This document shows, in pieces, positions 22,101 through 37,100 of a stretch of 64,000 bases of DNA. Numbering within the stretch: position 1 is the first letter of the stretch; the number at the start of each line of letters is the position of its first letter. The position numbers and the translations under genes are program-made. Source of the stretch: Amoebophrya sp. A120 (lineage: Eukaryota; Sar; Dinophyceae; Syndiniales; Amoebophryaceae); the NCBI GenBank assembly GCA_905178155.1, contig CAJINV010000004.1:11556307-11620306 (forward strand), read 5' to 3'. Under the pieces are notes generated by a model. It was given only the letters and a program-made list of their open reading frames with translations. It had not been told where the DNA came from and did not search any database.

Positions 22101-25100
22101 CCGGCTCGGCGCTTTGTGGCAATCGTTGAAGCAGACCATCTGGACCGCACCCGTGGCGCAGACGGACGTGACCAAACTAGAGACGACCTTCACGGAAGTG
22201 ACGCAGGGGGACATCGATGGTTACTCCGGCCGGTCTTGGAACGCCTGGTACACCTTACCGGTGGATGTGCACAGCAGTGCCGCCGCAGTGGACGTGAACG
22301 CGACGAACGAAACCGACACGAGTGCTGACGCAACGTATGCATTGCAAATATGTCTGAGTCTGGAAACCTGTGATGCTGAACTGAGCATGATTGACGCGCT
22401 TGCAATGGCAGCCAGGCATGACAAGTTTTAGAGACGCCTGCTGATGCCTACCACGCATCACAACTCGCGTTTTTGCGATGACAAAGCAAGCTCCTCTTTT
22501 GCTGCTCATGCAACACAGATTTTCCGAAAATGCAAGACACGCATCACAAGTTCCACTGTTCTAGACCCAGACATTTTTGCATTTCATACATCGTCTTCCA
22601 GTACAACTACGGAAGAAGTATCAACAGACGAGAATGCCACGAACGGAACCACAGTTGACGCGAATATCACCGCAGGCCCCTTGCTCGAGACCTGCACGCC
22701 GAGCACCAATTTCGGCACCACCATCAACGCGGTCCGCGACGGCTGTCTGTACGGGCACTTCGCGGGGGGGAATGGCGTGCACCAGAATGGGCTGGATCTG
22801 TTTTTGTCCATCACGAATTCCGACACACAATTCGACGCGGACAACACCGGCGCAAATGTGGACGGGACAACTGGCTGCCACGTCGGGGAGACGTACGCGA
22901 CGTACCAGATGGTAGTGGCGCAAGAGTCGGAGGTGAAGTTGTATATGGAAGTGGCAACGGAGTCGTCGACGGTCCCGAACGACGATTCCTTCTGCATCGA
23001 TCTCCCGTACGTAAACAAGACCACAACCTGGCCGGAGGTTTGGAACACGGGTTTTGGGTCGGTGGACCAAATCTTCCGCGAAAGAGTTGTTTCCCTGATA
23101 TGAATTGCAAAAATGTTTGGGTCTGGAAGATTGCGAGGTTTGTTATGCTGATCTGGCATGGCCCTTAAATCTGTACTGCGTGGTCATAAACAGCCTCTCT
23201 CGCCTGTCATGCAAAAACGCAGTTTCTCATGCGGAATACGCAGCACAGAAGCACGAAGCAACTTGTCATGCTTGGCGGCGCATTACAGTGCATTTGTTAT
23301 TGACTGACTTGCATCACAAGTTTCCAGACCCAGACATTTTTGCATTTCATACCTGAACCAGCAGGCGGATTCCGGCGGGATTTGGTCGGATGCGGACAAC
23401 GGAACGAGTTTCGTGTTGCCAGTTGGAACGCATAACCTCACAGTGCGCCCGAGGGAGGACGGGGCGAGGTTGTCGACCATCAGGATGGAGGTGCTGTCCG
23501 GCGACGCACAGTTCCAACTGATGGAAACGCTTTTCAACGAAACAGAGGTCAGGCCGGCCCTGAACTTCTGCCGGAACAACCAAAACTCGATTTTGACAAC
23601 GACAATAAACGCCGCTGCCGACGGGTGCTTGTTCGGAAAATTCACCGCAAAGACCTGGGTACCGGATGGATCCACTTATGTCTCGGTCGCAAACGCCGAC
23701 ACGGATTTTATCGAGTCCATCGTCGGTAATGACAGAACAACCGGCTGTAATGTGTGCAACCCGGCTAGTTCCATCGGGAACTGCTTCAAGACGGTGCCGC
23801 ACAACCGGGCCGAGTACCAAATCGTCGCGGTTGTGGACTCGAAGATAAAGATCCAGATGGAAGTCCAGCCCGAGGATAGCAGTAGTACCAACAAGCACCT
23901 CGACGACAGCTTCTGTTTGACCATCGCCGGCCCGGGGAGTGTCGATTTTAGTGATATCCCAAGTTCCTTCACGCTGTCCCCCTGGCACTGCGGGGGCGTC
24001 ACGACGTGGACGACGAAGGCGGTTTCGGTGCGCCAAACGCACACCGGTGACGAAAGCGTTGCGAGCGCCACCAGCTCCGATTTGGATACTGGCGGAACGG
24101 AGTGGACTTTGGCCGCGGGGGTCCACACGTTGGTGGTTTCGCCAAGGGAGAAGGGGGCGCAGCTGCGGGGAATCAGCATGACCGTCGTGTCAGGGAACGT
24201 CGGGTTCCAGCCCATAAGCATCGGGCCGTCGTATCCAAGTACGACGACAACCAGCACAACGAGCACAACGTCGACGAGTATGGCAGCTGGAAATTTGGTG
24301 GAATTTTTCTTTCCAAGTGCTGTCACGGAGAAGTTCGCGAGCTAATATCGTGCTTTGTTTTTGCGTGCAGTTTTGCTTCAAATAGAAATCAATACTGCGT
24401 CAAAAAGTAGTACATGTTGAACGTGAAAATTTCTATCCCAAAAATCCAATCTATGGTAAAATACCGAACCGAATTTCCAAACCTTCCATACCTTCCACCA
24501 CTACCCCACTGGACATCAACATTCTCTCCAGCGAGCCGGGGATTCTGAAAACCAACGTTCTCCCCGCTTTCAATCTGACCTTGATCCGGAACAACACCGT
24601 GTACCTTCCCGCCACCTCCGCCTGGGACACGTCCGACCGGATTTGGCCGACGCCGATCCAATATCAAATGCAAAAATGTCTGGGTCTGGAAGATTGCAGG
24701 AGGTTGTCATGCATCTTCTGGATCACGCAACTGGTCTCTAATGCACGCAAAAGCATTACAGGTTTTGCGCAGGCCTCCTGATGTCTATCCCGCATGAGAA
24801 ATTCCCTATTTGCGAAGAAAGAAATGGGAAGCTTTTGGTGCTTATGCAATACAAGTTTTTGCCTATTCCAGAATTCGCATGACAAGTTCCAACTCTTCCA
24901 GATCCAGACATTTTTGCATTTGATATCCAACGAGAGCTCGACCAGGTGAACCCCGACCCCACGATATCCCGTGTAAAAACATCCTCACCCCAGAGTTGTC
25001 ATGCAATTCTGCATGCCAAAAAAGTTTCTCATGCGGAGCCCTATGAGAAGAATTTTCTATTCGCGTTTTAGGATTTGTGATGCTAGGATCAGCATGCTGT

Positions 25101-28100
25101 GCTAGATCTGTGATGCTTCTGAGCCAGCTAAACAGGATCACACTACGAGGACAAACTTGTCATGCCAAACAACCAAAGCTGTGTGATTTGTCTAGCAGGT
25201 TTCCCATCTTGACTCTGGTGTGGGGACGTTTTTGATCAGGATACACGAAACCCTCGAAAACGCTCTCCGGGGGTGCGCGCGCGGACTTCAAGACCTTCGG
25301 ATTGGAGTCCCCGGTGCCCTCTGCCTTATTTGGGCAGTACGACCAAATCTACGATATCTGCTACTGCCACAAGGACTGCGACCACGCGACGAACTACTTC
25401 AAAGTGGGGAACGTGCAGCTCGCGAAGAAGATCGGGCTGGCGTCGCGGACGAAATCGGTGATCGACGCGAAAACGCTGAACGCGGTGCGCCAGGTGCAGG
25501 CGGCGGGCGCTTTGACGTTCTACGGCATGGTCTCGTCCCGGTTGAATAATCTGGACCCGCACGACACCGGCCCGTTTCGGAACACGGGGCTGTTTTACAT
25601 GCTTTCCTACGACGTGGAGAACATTCTCGACCCGGTTCCCGGGCAATCCTTTTACACCGCCTCGGAGTTGACCGTGGTGTCCCGGAAAACGGACGTGGCG
25701 GGGAAGACGACGATAGAACGGGCCTACGGGTTCGACCGGAGAATTCCGTCGGAAAATCTGTTCGCCAGCAGAATGAGTGAGGAGTGCCTATCCTGTGCAA
25801 AAGTATCGTACTCGTAGTAATTGCAATCATGCATGACAAACCTTTTTCTTAAGGTAAATCGGCATTACAAATTATATTTCTCATGCTGGGAAAATTTGTA
25901 ATGCATTTTTACGAGTACCTACGATACTTTTGCAAGCCATAGTGCCGGAAGAAGTACTACTCGCCGGACCTGATGGAGCAGGGGCCGAGTAACGACGTGT
26001 TCGTGAAGCAGTACGTTGTATCAAGTGCGAAAATGTCTGGGTCTGGAAGATTGCGAGATTTGTCATGCTGATCTGGCATGGCACTTAAATCTGTATTGCG
26101 TGGCCACAAACAGCCTCTCTCGCCTGTCATGCAAAAACGTAGTTTCTCATGCGGAATAGGCAGCACAGAAGCACGAAGTGGTGGCGCATTACAGTGCATT
26201 TGTTATTGACTGACTTGCATCACAAGTTTCCAGACCCAGACATTTTTGCATTTCATACGTCGCGATGAACCATAACAACGAGGACATGCAGTACTACGCG
26301 TTCACCGGTACTTCCCAGGATTTCCCGAGATCCGTTATCATGAAAAAGCCGGGGAACGTCCTGCTGTGTTACTGCGCGCGGCTGACGGACCAAAACGATT
26401 GCTTTGACACAAAATCCTGGATGTACATCAACCGGTTCATGGTCCAGGGCCCGGTGTTGCAACAGTTAAGGTTGCCGCGCGGGCGCACCGTCGGCGTGCA
26501 GTTGAAGGGCTTCGGCTTTCTCGGAACAGACACCTACCGGGTGATCGCGGCAACCAGGTCCTGCAGCGAGCGGGGCAATTTTCCGCCTGGGATCCAGACC
26601 TATTCCACAAACTGTCCGGGGACGTTCCCGAACGACTTGACCTGCGGGCCGCCGATCATCGACCACGATCTGCCGCTGTTCACAACGAGTTCTCAAGATC
26701 TAGGAATCATGATCACGGCGTTTGAGGTAACGCCGACGAACGTGACAATCACGTTTAACAGCAGTATTCAGGGCTTCCTCCGGGATGACGACATGCTGCT
26801 GATTGACCACACGTCGGTCGGCACAAACGGGCGAAAAGCGACCGACTTGACCTGGACAAAACGGGACGAGGACGAAACGCTCAAGGTTTGCGGAAAGGGG
26901 AAATACTTGGACACGAACGAAGCCTACAACATCGGGATCCGGGCGAGAATAAAACGCAGGATCAGCACCAGCACCGGGGAGATCCGGCTGGATTACACAA
27001 AGATGACACTCTATCCCACGAAAAAACTGTTTCACTGTGGTGATTTTGCAAGATCTGCATCACAAGTTTGTTACACATGACACGGAAAATTTGCCATGCG
27101 CGCTTTCCATGGGAAAACACGCTTGAAAATCCAATGTCTTGCAGGTGTAGCAAGACAAACACTTTGGTGCTTCGTCCTCTGCATCACAAGTTCACAGTGA
27201 AACAGTTTTTTCTTGCGATACACTCGCTGTCTCGGCTTCCGAGGGGGAGTCACCGACCAGAACCTTCGAAGTTCTGTCCTCCGAGGGGGTGTCCTGGCGG
27301 GTGACGAACCGCGCGCGGACGGAGTATTTCTTGAAATCGACCATCGTCCAAGCGGGGCTGAAGCTCTGCTGGGGGGTTCTAGACTCCACGACTGCTTCGC
27401 AAAAGTACTACGCGCCGGCTGCAGAGCTCGATTTCTACACGCCCCCGCAGGGCATTTTCGAGATTTACCCGATTTCGGCGAAGTCGTTTCAAATTCAGCC
27501 GGTCGTGATGGCCTGGTTCCCGATTGCAACCGCGAAATTCGGGACGCAGTTCCCGGATTCTGGGGCGACGATGTTGACGTTCCGGTTCACCAACGTCGAG
27601 GAGTACATGGCGCCGTTGGGGCCGTTCGATCCAGACCGCGCGGGGGAGGACAGCATGAACATGGGATTGTCGAACCCGACGAGCTATGTCACCATGAAGG
27701 ACGCGAGTCAGGCGATCTGCGGGTACCTTTTCATGGAGCTGTACAGCAACGACGCTGATGGGTTTCCCCCTCCGAAGGGGTGCTTCTACGGGCCGGTGAT
27801 GCAGGACAAAGGGGTTTTGCAAAACGGGCAGAACATGGAGCCGCGGTACCGCGACATCCACATGCTGTTCGAGCCTTACCAATTGAAAGGCTGGTGCGTC
27901 CACGAGTCTCTGAACGTGCAGGGCGTGCTGACCTACACGCCGCTCTATCAAGCGCAAAAATGTCTGGGTCTGGAAGAGTGTAAACTTGTCATGCAGGTTT
28001 TTTATGATCCATGTCGTCTGGAATGCAGGACCTAGCATGACAGACATTCTGTGAGATCCCTATCATGCCTATCCTGCATGAGAAACCGCCTCCCAACTTG

Positions 28101-31100
28101 GTCGAAAGTGGACAGCGTTTGGCACTCAGGCAACACAGATTTTTGTATGCTTGAGATTTACCATGACAAGTTTTTACCACCTTCCAGACATCCAGGGATA
28201 TTTGCGATTCATACGCTCCGCTGCGAGTACCAGTTCGTGATCAACGCCCGGCAGCAGCAGATCCGATTGGCCGATCCGAAGGTGGTATGGATTGCAAAAA
28301 TGTCTGGGTCTGGAAGAATGCAAGATTTGTCATGCATATTTCTCATGACCCATGATGCCTGTAATGCATGGCCTAGCATCGCAGACTTTTAGAGGGCTTC
28401 CCGATGCACCTGCTTCCGCATGAGAAATGCCCTATCCGTGTAGCACAAATGGTACCCCTCTTGCTGGTCATGCAATACAAACTTTTCTAGAGTTCAAAAA
28501 CAGCATGACAAGTTGCAACCTTCCAGACCCAGACATTTTTGCATTTGATAGGTGGTAGCGGTGGAACTGTCCGTGACCTGTGTGCCCTCGTTGACGTTGC
28601 CGCAGGGCATCGTGGACATCACGGGGAATATCCCCTTTGGAAGACTCTACGACGGGTTCACGGAGGAAGAGCAGGCGAAGTGCGGTGGCGAGGAGTTCTA
28701 CACGTATGAAGTCGGCTATGAAACTGCACAACTCCCCCTCCCCCTCATTTGGATGGCATCCGTAGCAACACAAGTCCTGGCACAGTTGCAGCTTTTGCAT
28801 GACAAATTTACGACTGATTGTAGTGCTGTTTCGGCTTCGGGAATCTGTCATGCATAGTAGTGGCAAAGGGCAGAGGGGGGCTTTGGTGTTTTGCATGAGA
28901 AATGAGAACGAGGGGGAGTTGTGCGGTGTCATATCGGCTCGGGCGCTTTGGGGTTGTACGCGGAGACGCGGGAGGTATCAAATGTAAAAATGTCTGGGTC
29001 TGGAAGGGTTGGAACTTGTGATGCGAACTCTGGAACACACAAAAATTTGTGTTGCATGAGCGCCAAAAGCTGTCCATTTCTTGGCACGCAAGTAGGAAGT
29101 TTCTCATGCGGGACAGGCATCATGAGGCGTGCTTAAAACCTGTGATGCTTTTGCCTGCATCAGACGCCACTTGCGTGATCCGAAATATGCATGACAAATC
29201 TCAGAATTTTCCAGACCCAGACATTTTTACATTTGATAGGAGGGTCCGCAGTACGACTCGATTCCGGGGATCGGGACGGGAAGGAAGGACCGGGAGCTGC
29301 AGCGGATGCGGATTTTGGACCGGCCGCCGCCAGATTTTGGGACGGATGTGCAGGACCAGTTTGAGAATCTAGTGCTCGGGTACCAGCACGGCCTGATCAA
29401 AGACATCAACAGACCCATGCCAAATCCATTGGTCACGGTGGGGACGGTATAATTTCGTGTGGTCTCTCACAGTTTATGAAAAGTTTTTTCGCTCGAGAGT
29501 CTTCGTTTCTCTGCGTGACAGGTGTTGATTGGATTTCATCTGTCTTTTGTACTTTAGAATTCTTGAAATTATTTTCACAGTTGAAAGAAGAATCTGCCGA
29601 CGAGTCTTCCGTGCACGAGACCCTCCTCCGCAACCACCCGATCTTCTACTTCCACGATCCGGACTTGAAAACCTTATCAAGTGCAAATATGTCTGGGTCT
29701 GGAAGAGTGCAAGGCTTGTCATGCACATTTTGCATGACTCCTGATGTCTGTGATGCATGCCCTAGCGTCACAGATTTTGCGAGGGTTTCCTGATGCCTAG
29801 ACCGCATGAGAAATGCGCTCTCGCCGTGGCAAAAACTGGACCGCTTTTGCTGTTCATGCAATACAGATTTATCTGGAATCCAACTCCAGCATGACAAGTT
29901 GCGTCCTTCCAGACCCAGACACATTTGCGATTGATAAACCTACGACCTGTACGACCGGCACTTCCTGCGGCGGTTGAACCTTCTGGAGCCGTTATGCAAG
30001 AAAAAAAGTGTGTAAGTGTAACTTTGTCTTGCAGATGTTGCAATACAGTTACACTTGTCATGTCGGATATGCGTCAGAGGCTATTTCAATACGTGTTTTC
30101 GCTTACTAGCTACGCATGACAGGAGGTTTTCTGTCATGCAAAACAAATCTGTGATGCTGTTCCTGCAAAAAAGTTACACTTACACAGTTTTTTTCTTGGA
30201 TAGCCGTACGAAACCGAACTTCAGCTGGATGACGGGCCAAACGTGGACACGGGCCAGAAATTGTGGGACTTGATCGGCCTGTTGGAGCAATACCTCCCCT
30301 CGGAGGACGGCGCGTTGTGGTGGTCGGGAAAAATTTTCGTGGACACGGTAGACGTGGAAACGAAAACGAACCCCCAGGGGGAGGTTTATCAGGAGATCGA
30401 CGTGGATAGCTCGGAGCACATCGGGTCGACGGAGCAAGATGTCGTGGTGTCGTTTCACGTGCCCGACCCGATCCGGGACATTGAGGGGAAGTCGGGGAAA
30501 CTGGAGGTGGAGGTGTTAGCGCCCCACATGTACGAGTTTTCGACCCAATGTCTGGTGTCGCAGGAGTCCATGGTGGCCAGCATCGAGGCCGATGGGACCA
30601 CGATCTTCTACCCACAGAACATGACGAGAGTGGACGCGAAGATTTTGAACGCCATACCCTGGCCGACGACGACCACGACCACGACGATTATGAGGTGGAA
30701 ATTTTGGGTCGGATAAATCGATGGCATGCAGAGCCAGCGATCGGGAAAGGAAAAGAACAGCATGGTCTGCTATGTACTAAAAATCCTGCATGTAGTTTGT
30801 GCGAATTGAGTCTGTTTCTGTTATGTTCAAGTTGTCGTTTTGGAACGGCAGTTCTCTTCATCGCATGTCAACAAATTTTCTCACCGGCTCATGATTTATC
30901 CTCCTCCATATCCCCCACCAGCACGTTCACCACCACCACGACCACCGCTTTGATTACAACGACAACCACCACATATCCTGTGCAAAAGTATCGTACTCGT
31001 ATAAATGCATGACAAATTTCCTCAGCATGAGAGATAAAATTTGTAATGCGGACGTGCCTTAAAAAAAGATTTGTAATGCAAGACTTGCATTTATACGAGT

Positions 31101-34100
31101 GCGATACTTTTGCAATGCATACCACAACCTCCACGACAACCTCCACCAGCTCCACCACGAGCACCACTACCTCTTATGCACTGCAAAGATGTCTGGGTCT
31201 GGAAGGTTGGAACTTGTCATGCTAAATCTGAAGCATGCGAAAATCTGTGTTGCATGATTCCCAAATGCTGCCCAATTTTGATCAAATTGAGAGGCAGTTT
31301 CTCATGCAGGATAGGCATGATAGTGATCTCACGGAATCTGTCATGCTAGGTCTTCCGTTACAGATCATATGGGTCATGGAAAACCCGCAAGACAAGTCTA
31401 GCAAAGTTCCAGACCCAGACATATTTGCATTTGATACCTCCACTTCCAGCACGACCTCCACCACCACCGGCACCACGACCACGTCCACGACGTCCACTTC
31501 AACCACCACCACCACAGTGCCGCCCTACTACGTGTGGCGCATGGACTACCCGCCAGGGGTAGACTGCAGCACGACGGCCTTGCAAGCCACGTCGAATTGT
31601 ACGCAGGTGAACCATATCAAATGCAAAAGTGTCTGGGTCTGGGAGATTGCGAGACTTGTCATGCTAGTCTGGTATGACTCGAGAATCTGTGTTGCATAGG
31701 CACGAAAAAGCCCTCTTACCTGTCATGCAAAAACGCAGTTTGCCATACCATGCGGAATACGTAAGACATGGCAGCCAAAAAATTTGTAATGCATAGCTGC
31801 GTATTCTTGCAGTGCGTCTATCATTCATTTTTAGCATTGCAAGTTTCCGACCCAAACATATTTGCAATCCATAAACCAGACGGTGATTCACCCGTACTAC
31901 CTGACGACGAGCACGACCAGCACGACGACCACAACCTCGACGACCACGAGTTCCACGACGAGCACGTCGACCACGACCTCCAGCTCGACGACAACCACAA
32001 CCGTTTCAACCACGACCACGACGCCGAACTTCTTCATGTTCACGTCCTGTGTCGGGGACGGGAAAAAAGCATCCTTGACCACGAACCAAGACCTGGGCGT
32101 GAGCTTCTTCCAGGGGTTTTACCTCACTATGGTTCTGAAAGTGAAGCACCCCATGTATCACAGCAAGGACGCAAGGCTGAACCGGTGGTATGTGAATTTA
32201 AAAACCGGCAATTCCACGTTGCTCGTCGGCGCCATCGCCGGCTACCCCCTGATCCAGGGACAGGCCTCCGGTGGGTTCACAACCAGCACCACCACCACAA
32301 CCGGTTGGTACGGGAAAGCGCCGAGTTTGGTCACGAAAATATACGCGGCGATCATGACCGAATTAAACACGAAGATGATGCAGGACCCCGGTTCGTTTTC
32401 GATGCTTCTCGGACCTAATGCCGCTTCCTTATCGTTAGCCGGGCGGGAGCACGACATGCTCGCCAAAAAAGCGTTGGAGGACGCGATTAACAGTGTTCCC
32501 GAAGCGGACAAACTGCTCTACGCACCGAACTGGGCCAACATGACGCAGTTTTCCTTCTACGAGCGGATCGCGTACCTGCTGTTTAAGAACGTGAAGGCGG
32601 ACAAGACGACGAGGTTTTACTACGATCGGGAAATCGTGTTAAGAAACGTCTCGGAGCATGTGGACAGTGGACTGCTGTCGGATTTGGAGCACAAGACGAA
32701 ATTTGGGCTGTCGTTGCAGGAACTGGGAAACGTGGAAATCCTCATGGTGGACAACAACGGCGGGGTGCGCGCGGTCGCCACGACGACGACCACCACGACC
32801 ACGATATTCGGACTGGAAACCACAACAACGACGATCGCACCGGATGCGCCGTATCCCAACAAAGGTAGAAGTGGATTTTGTCTATGCTGCTGGTTGTTTA
32901 TTTGCGTATTATTGGGATAGACAAGGTGCAGCTGTTTGCCGGCCAGTAGCTTCTGACTGATTTTCGTAAAGTCAAAGTGAGAAATCAAAACTGCACAGAT
33001 ATGCTCCTGACCAAGCCCAACTACTTTCCGGAGAATTTGAAGCACGAGAACATCATGGTCCCGCTATCAAAAGGAAAAATCCCCCTTCCCCATACCAAAA
33101 AGGGGCACTTCTGAAAATTTGTGATGCTGATTCGTGACCACAAATCGTCCCTGTATTGCAAGACGGCAAAGCCAGAGAATCAGCTGCGTTTCGCAGGCAC
33201 TTTGTAATGCTGTATCGCCTACAGAGGATATGCCTGCCTTGCTAGGTGCCTACAGCAAAACGCCCCTACGCAGGCGTTGCATCTGCCTGCAGTCCTCTAC
33301 TGCCAGACAGATTGGATTTGTGTAGTACACAGATCCCGCATCACAGATTTCGGTTTTGATAGGGGGGGGGATTTTTCCTTGTGATACCCGCTGGAGGCGG
33401 TGGCCAGCAATCAGCCCACCGTGGACTACCTCTTTGGCTACCGGTACCACACCGACGGGGAAGAGGGGTACCTGGCGCAAGCGGAGAACCTGCGGAAAAT
33501 CATCTACCGAAACGTATGACTTGCTCAAACGTTACAATCTCAAACGTTACAATAGAATCTGGAATTTGTGTTGCATGATGGGCATGACAGACTCGCACAG
33601 CGTTCCACCTTTTGCAATACAAATTTTCCCAGATTGTAGTGGGGTTTGGAGCTCCGGAACTTGTCATGCGCAACCCTATGAGAGTTGGCTAGATCATGCT
33701 CATCATGCAAGACAAATCTCAGATTCTATTGTAACGTTTGAGATTGTAACACCTGAGCGGGTTATAAAACGACCCCCGGTACGGTGTGATGAACGTGATC
33801 AACGACCCGCGGAACGTGGAGCACAACACGACGAAGGTCTACGCCGCCTGCACCAGTCAGAACCACACCTACATGCTGTCGGATTTCCTGAATGTCTCCT
33901 TCCTGTTGGGGAAGGTCCCGGACTGGAATCGGCAATTCGTCGCTGGCCCGACGCAGATGTTCCAGAATGAGGTCGAGTTGGATCTGATGACGCTGTACTA
34001 CACGAACTACTCCAGCAATTGGGACACGATGCTGCTGAAAAACTACCTAGATAAGGACAACAAGGAAATTTTCGGCCTCCCGAAGCTGCTCGACGTCTGT

Positions 34101-37100
34101 TTGTATAAAAATCACGTGCCGCCTATGGGTGTGTCAGGATCGAAATTGTCAAAGTTGAAATTTGTAATGCAAAAAATGCATGACGCGAGGCACGTGTGTT
34201 GCAGAGCAGGCAAGTGAGGCCGATGGTAAGCCTGTTTTGGGTTAGAGCTCAAGCTGCTAAAGTAACATGAGAAAATCAGTCTTCTTTGGCCAAACAGCAT
34301 TACAAACTGGATTTCAGTTCTACCCAAATTTGTCATGCGCCACTTGGAAACTGGGTTCCAACTGGCATCCATTTTATGCATGGCAAACCATCAATCCTGA
34401 CAGTTCCATACCGCCCAACACCCTCGACCGGGGGTTCGGGTCCGGGAACGGCGTATGGATTGCAAATATGTCTTGGTGTGGAAGAGTGGAACTTGTAATG
34501 CTGTCTGCGGATTCTAAAAATGTCTGTGTTGCATGAGCAGCAAGAGGAGTCAGCTCTTGGCGCGCAGAGAGGGCATTTCTCATGCGTAATTAGCATCAAG
34601 AAGCTCTCAAAAAATCTGTGATGCTAGCACCAGCATCACAGACCTCACGGGTCATGCAAAATGTGCATGACAAGCCCCAACTCTTCCAGACCCAGACACT
34701 TTTGCAGTTGATACGGCGGCGCGCAGTACGACATCGTGAACCAGAAGCCCTACCGGGACGGGCCGGCGATCCAGCCGCAGTTCTACAAATCTGCGCTCCG
34801 GTATGGAACTGTCAGGATTGAAATCGTCAAAGTTGAAATAGTTTGTCATGCATAAAATGCAACGCAAAATCGCCTCTGTTGCAGAGGACGCAAGGGAGGC
34901 AGATTGTAAGCCTGTTGAGGAGTAGAAATAGAGCTGCTAAAGGAGCATGGCAAATGGCGTCTTCCTTACCCAAACAGCATTACAAACTGGCTTTCGGTTT
35001 TCTCCAAATTTGTAATGCGCCACTTGGGAACTGCATTACAACTGGCATCCATGTTATGCATGACAAATCAGTTCAACTTTGTCGATTTCGTTCCTGACAG
35101 TTCCATATCCGGCCGAGCGGGAAGGTGTACGGGCCGTTGAACACGGTGGACATCATATCCTGAGTGAAAATGTCCCCACCCCAGAGTTGTCATGCAGATT
35201 TGCGATTACAGGAAGATTTGTAATGCGCATCTCCATGAGAGGCCTTGCCAATCTATTGTGTTTTGGAATTTGTAATGCTGCAAACAGGATAAGCAGATGG
35301 ATTTGTGATGCGGTTGTCCTTGCTAACATGCACTACACTACGGACTGCAACTTGTCATGCGTGGCTCCCAAAAGTTCTGGACTTGTGTTGCTAAGTTCCC
35401 AACTTGAATATGAGGTGGGGACATTTTTACATATGATACATCAACTACGACCGCAATGCGAAGTTCGAGACGGAAATCTACCTCCGACTGTATAACATGG
35501 AGGGCCGGGACCCGATCCAGGCCGAAACGCGGTTCCGGATCATTTTCTTCCCGTTGACCTTCTGGTACTTCGACAAGTGCGAGTGGGAATGCTTGCCGGA
35601 CCATTCCGCCGGGAAGGAGTGCCGGACGGAGATCGTGAACGAGAAACTGTTCCGGAATCTAGAGGCGTTGGTGCCGACCTCCCCGGAGTTGACCAGGAGG
35701 GTGAACATTATGGTCATCGGGTTGCCGAAACTGATGAACCCGATCAACGGGGGCGACCCCTCGCCGGTGATTAAACTCAAGGAAGTTATCAAATGCAAAT
35801 ATGTCTGGGTCTGGAAGAATGCAACTTGTGATGCTGCGTCTGGATTCCAAAAGAATTTGTACTGCATGAGCAGCAAAGAGAATGCAACTTTTGCTACGCG
35901 GACAGAGGATTTGTCATGCGAAATAGGCATCAAGAAGCTTTCAAAAAATCTGTGATGCTAGGGCATGCATCACAGACATCATGGCTCACGCAAAACGTGC
36001 ATGACAACGACAAGTCTCAGAATCTTCCGGACCCAGACACTTTTGCACTTGATAGAAGTCCGGGTTCCGCAGTACGGATTTGCGCCGCAGAAACTCGGGA
36101 TTGAGATGATCGACGCGGATGGGCGCCGGCCGAACTTGATCTTTTCCGACCGGTTTTTATCGCTGAAAACGGCGTTTTACACCAACACCAAAATCTTAGT
36201 CCAGGGCGCCTTGGGGTACGGGCCGAAGCCGTTTGTGCGGGAGCAGAACAACATGCTGTTGTTGATGCAGTTGGGAGCGTTCATGCGATCCGGGAAAGAC
36301 CCAGTGCTAAAAGACGTCCACCCAGACACCTACACGACCGAGGCGCCGGACGTCAACGCGACGGAAGCGGAGGTGGGGGAATTTTCCACGACGGTGGCGC
36401 CGACGCACGACTTAGGGCTGGGGAGATTGGGGAACGTGACCTACAGCACGCTGATTGAGTGCGAAGACTACGACCCGGAATACTCTTCGGTCTTGCAAAT
36501 CGTTTTACCGGAAGGGTACGTCTGCGATCTGGACCGGACGAACGACTGGAAGTCGCACGGGATTTTCAACATCAACGTGGACGAGAACGGGTTTTACAAG
36601 GACTATGTCGTCACCGAGTTACCGGACGAGAAGTCCGGGTTCTGGTGCGCGGGGCTAACCAACGTGTGCACGTACTTTTTCCGGAAATTCGTCTCCCTGT
36701 ATCCAGGGCAGAAATACTGGATCCCGCTCCTGGTCAGCAACCCGATCACGGAAATGTACCGGTCGCAGTACAACGGGATTAACTTCTACCAGATTCACTT
36801 CCAATGGACCAGTGAGTTCTTCGAAGTTTCGGAATGCGTCTACGATCCGGACCCGGTTTCGCACCAGAGACAGATGATCTGGACGAAAGATGTCGGCTTG
36901 CTGTCCGTCGCCGGACCAGACCCCATGGGCGCGGTGGACACCAGTGAGCGGACGATGTGCGACTACTACGGCGCGTTAGACGGGGAGGACTTCAATAAGC
37001 AATGCACGGGGTCCCGGCTGAACAAAACCAGCTTGGCGGACATGCTGGTCAAATCCGACTACTACTGCGCGAAAAACTCCTTCGGGCAAACAGAAAGGGA

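Larger units (their letters stand above)
30922..32030 (+). other. Poly-Thr/Ser linkers of the giant protein
   Basis: Exons 17-21 encode long Thr/Ser runs built on ACC/ACG codons. Similar shorter runs occur at 41308-41340, 45078-45105, 47930-47955, 50352-50385 and 52980-53010. They look like extended, probably O-glycosylated spacers between folded modules. Three family A/B elements have inserted inside this linker block. Confidence 0.75.
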
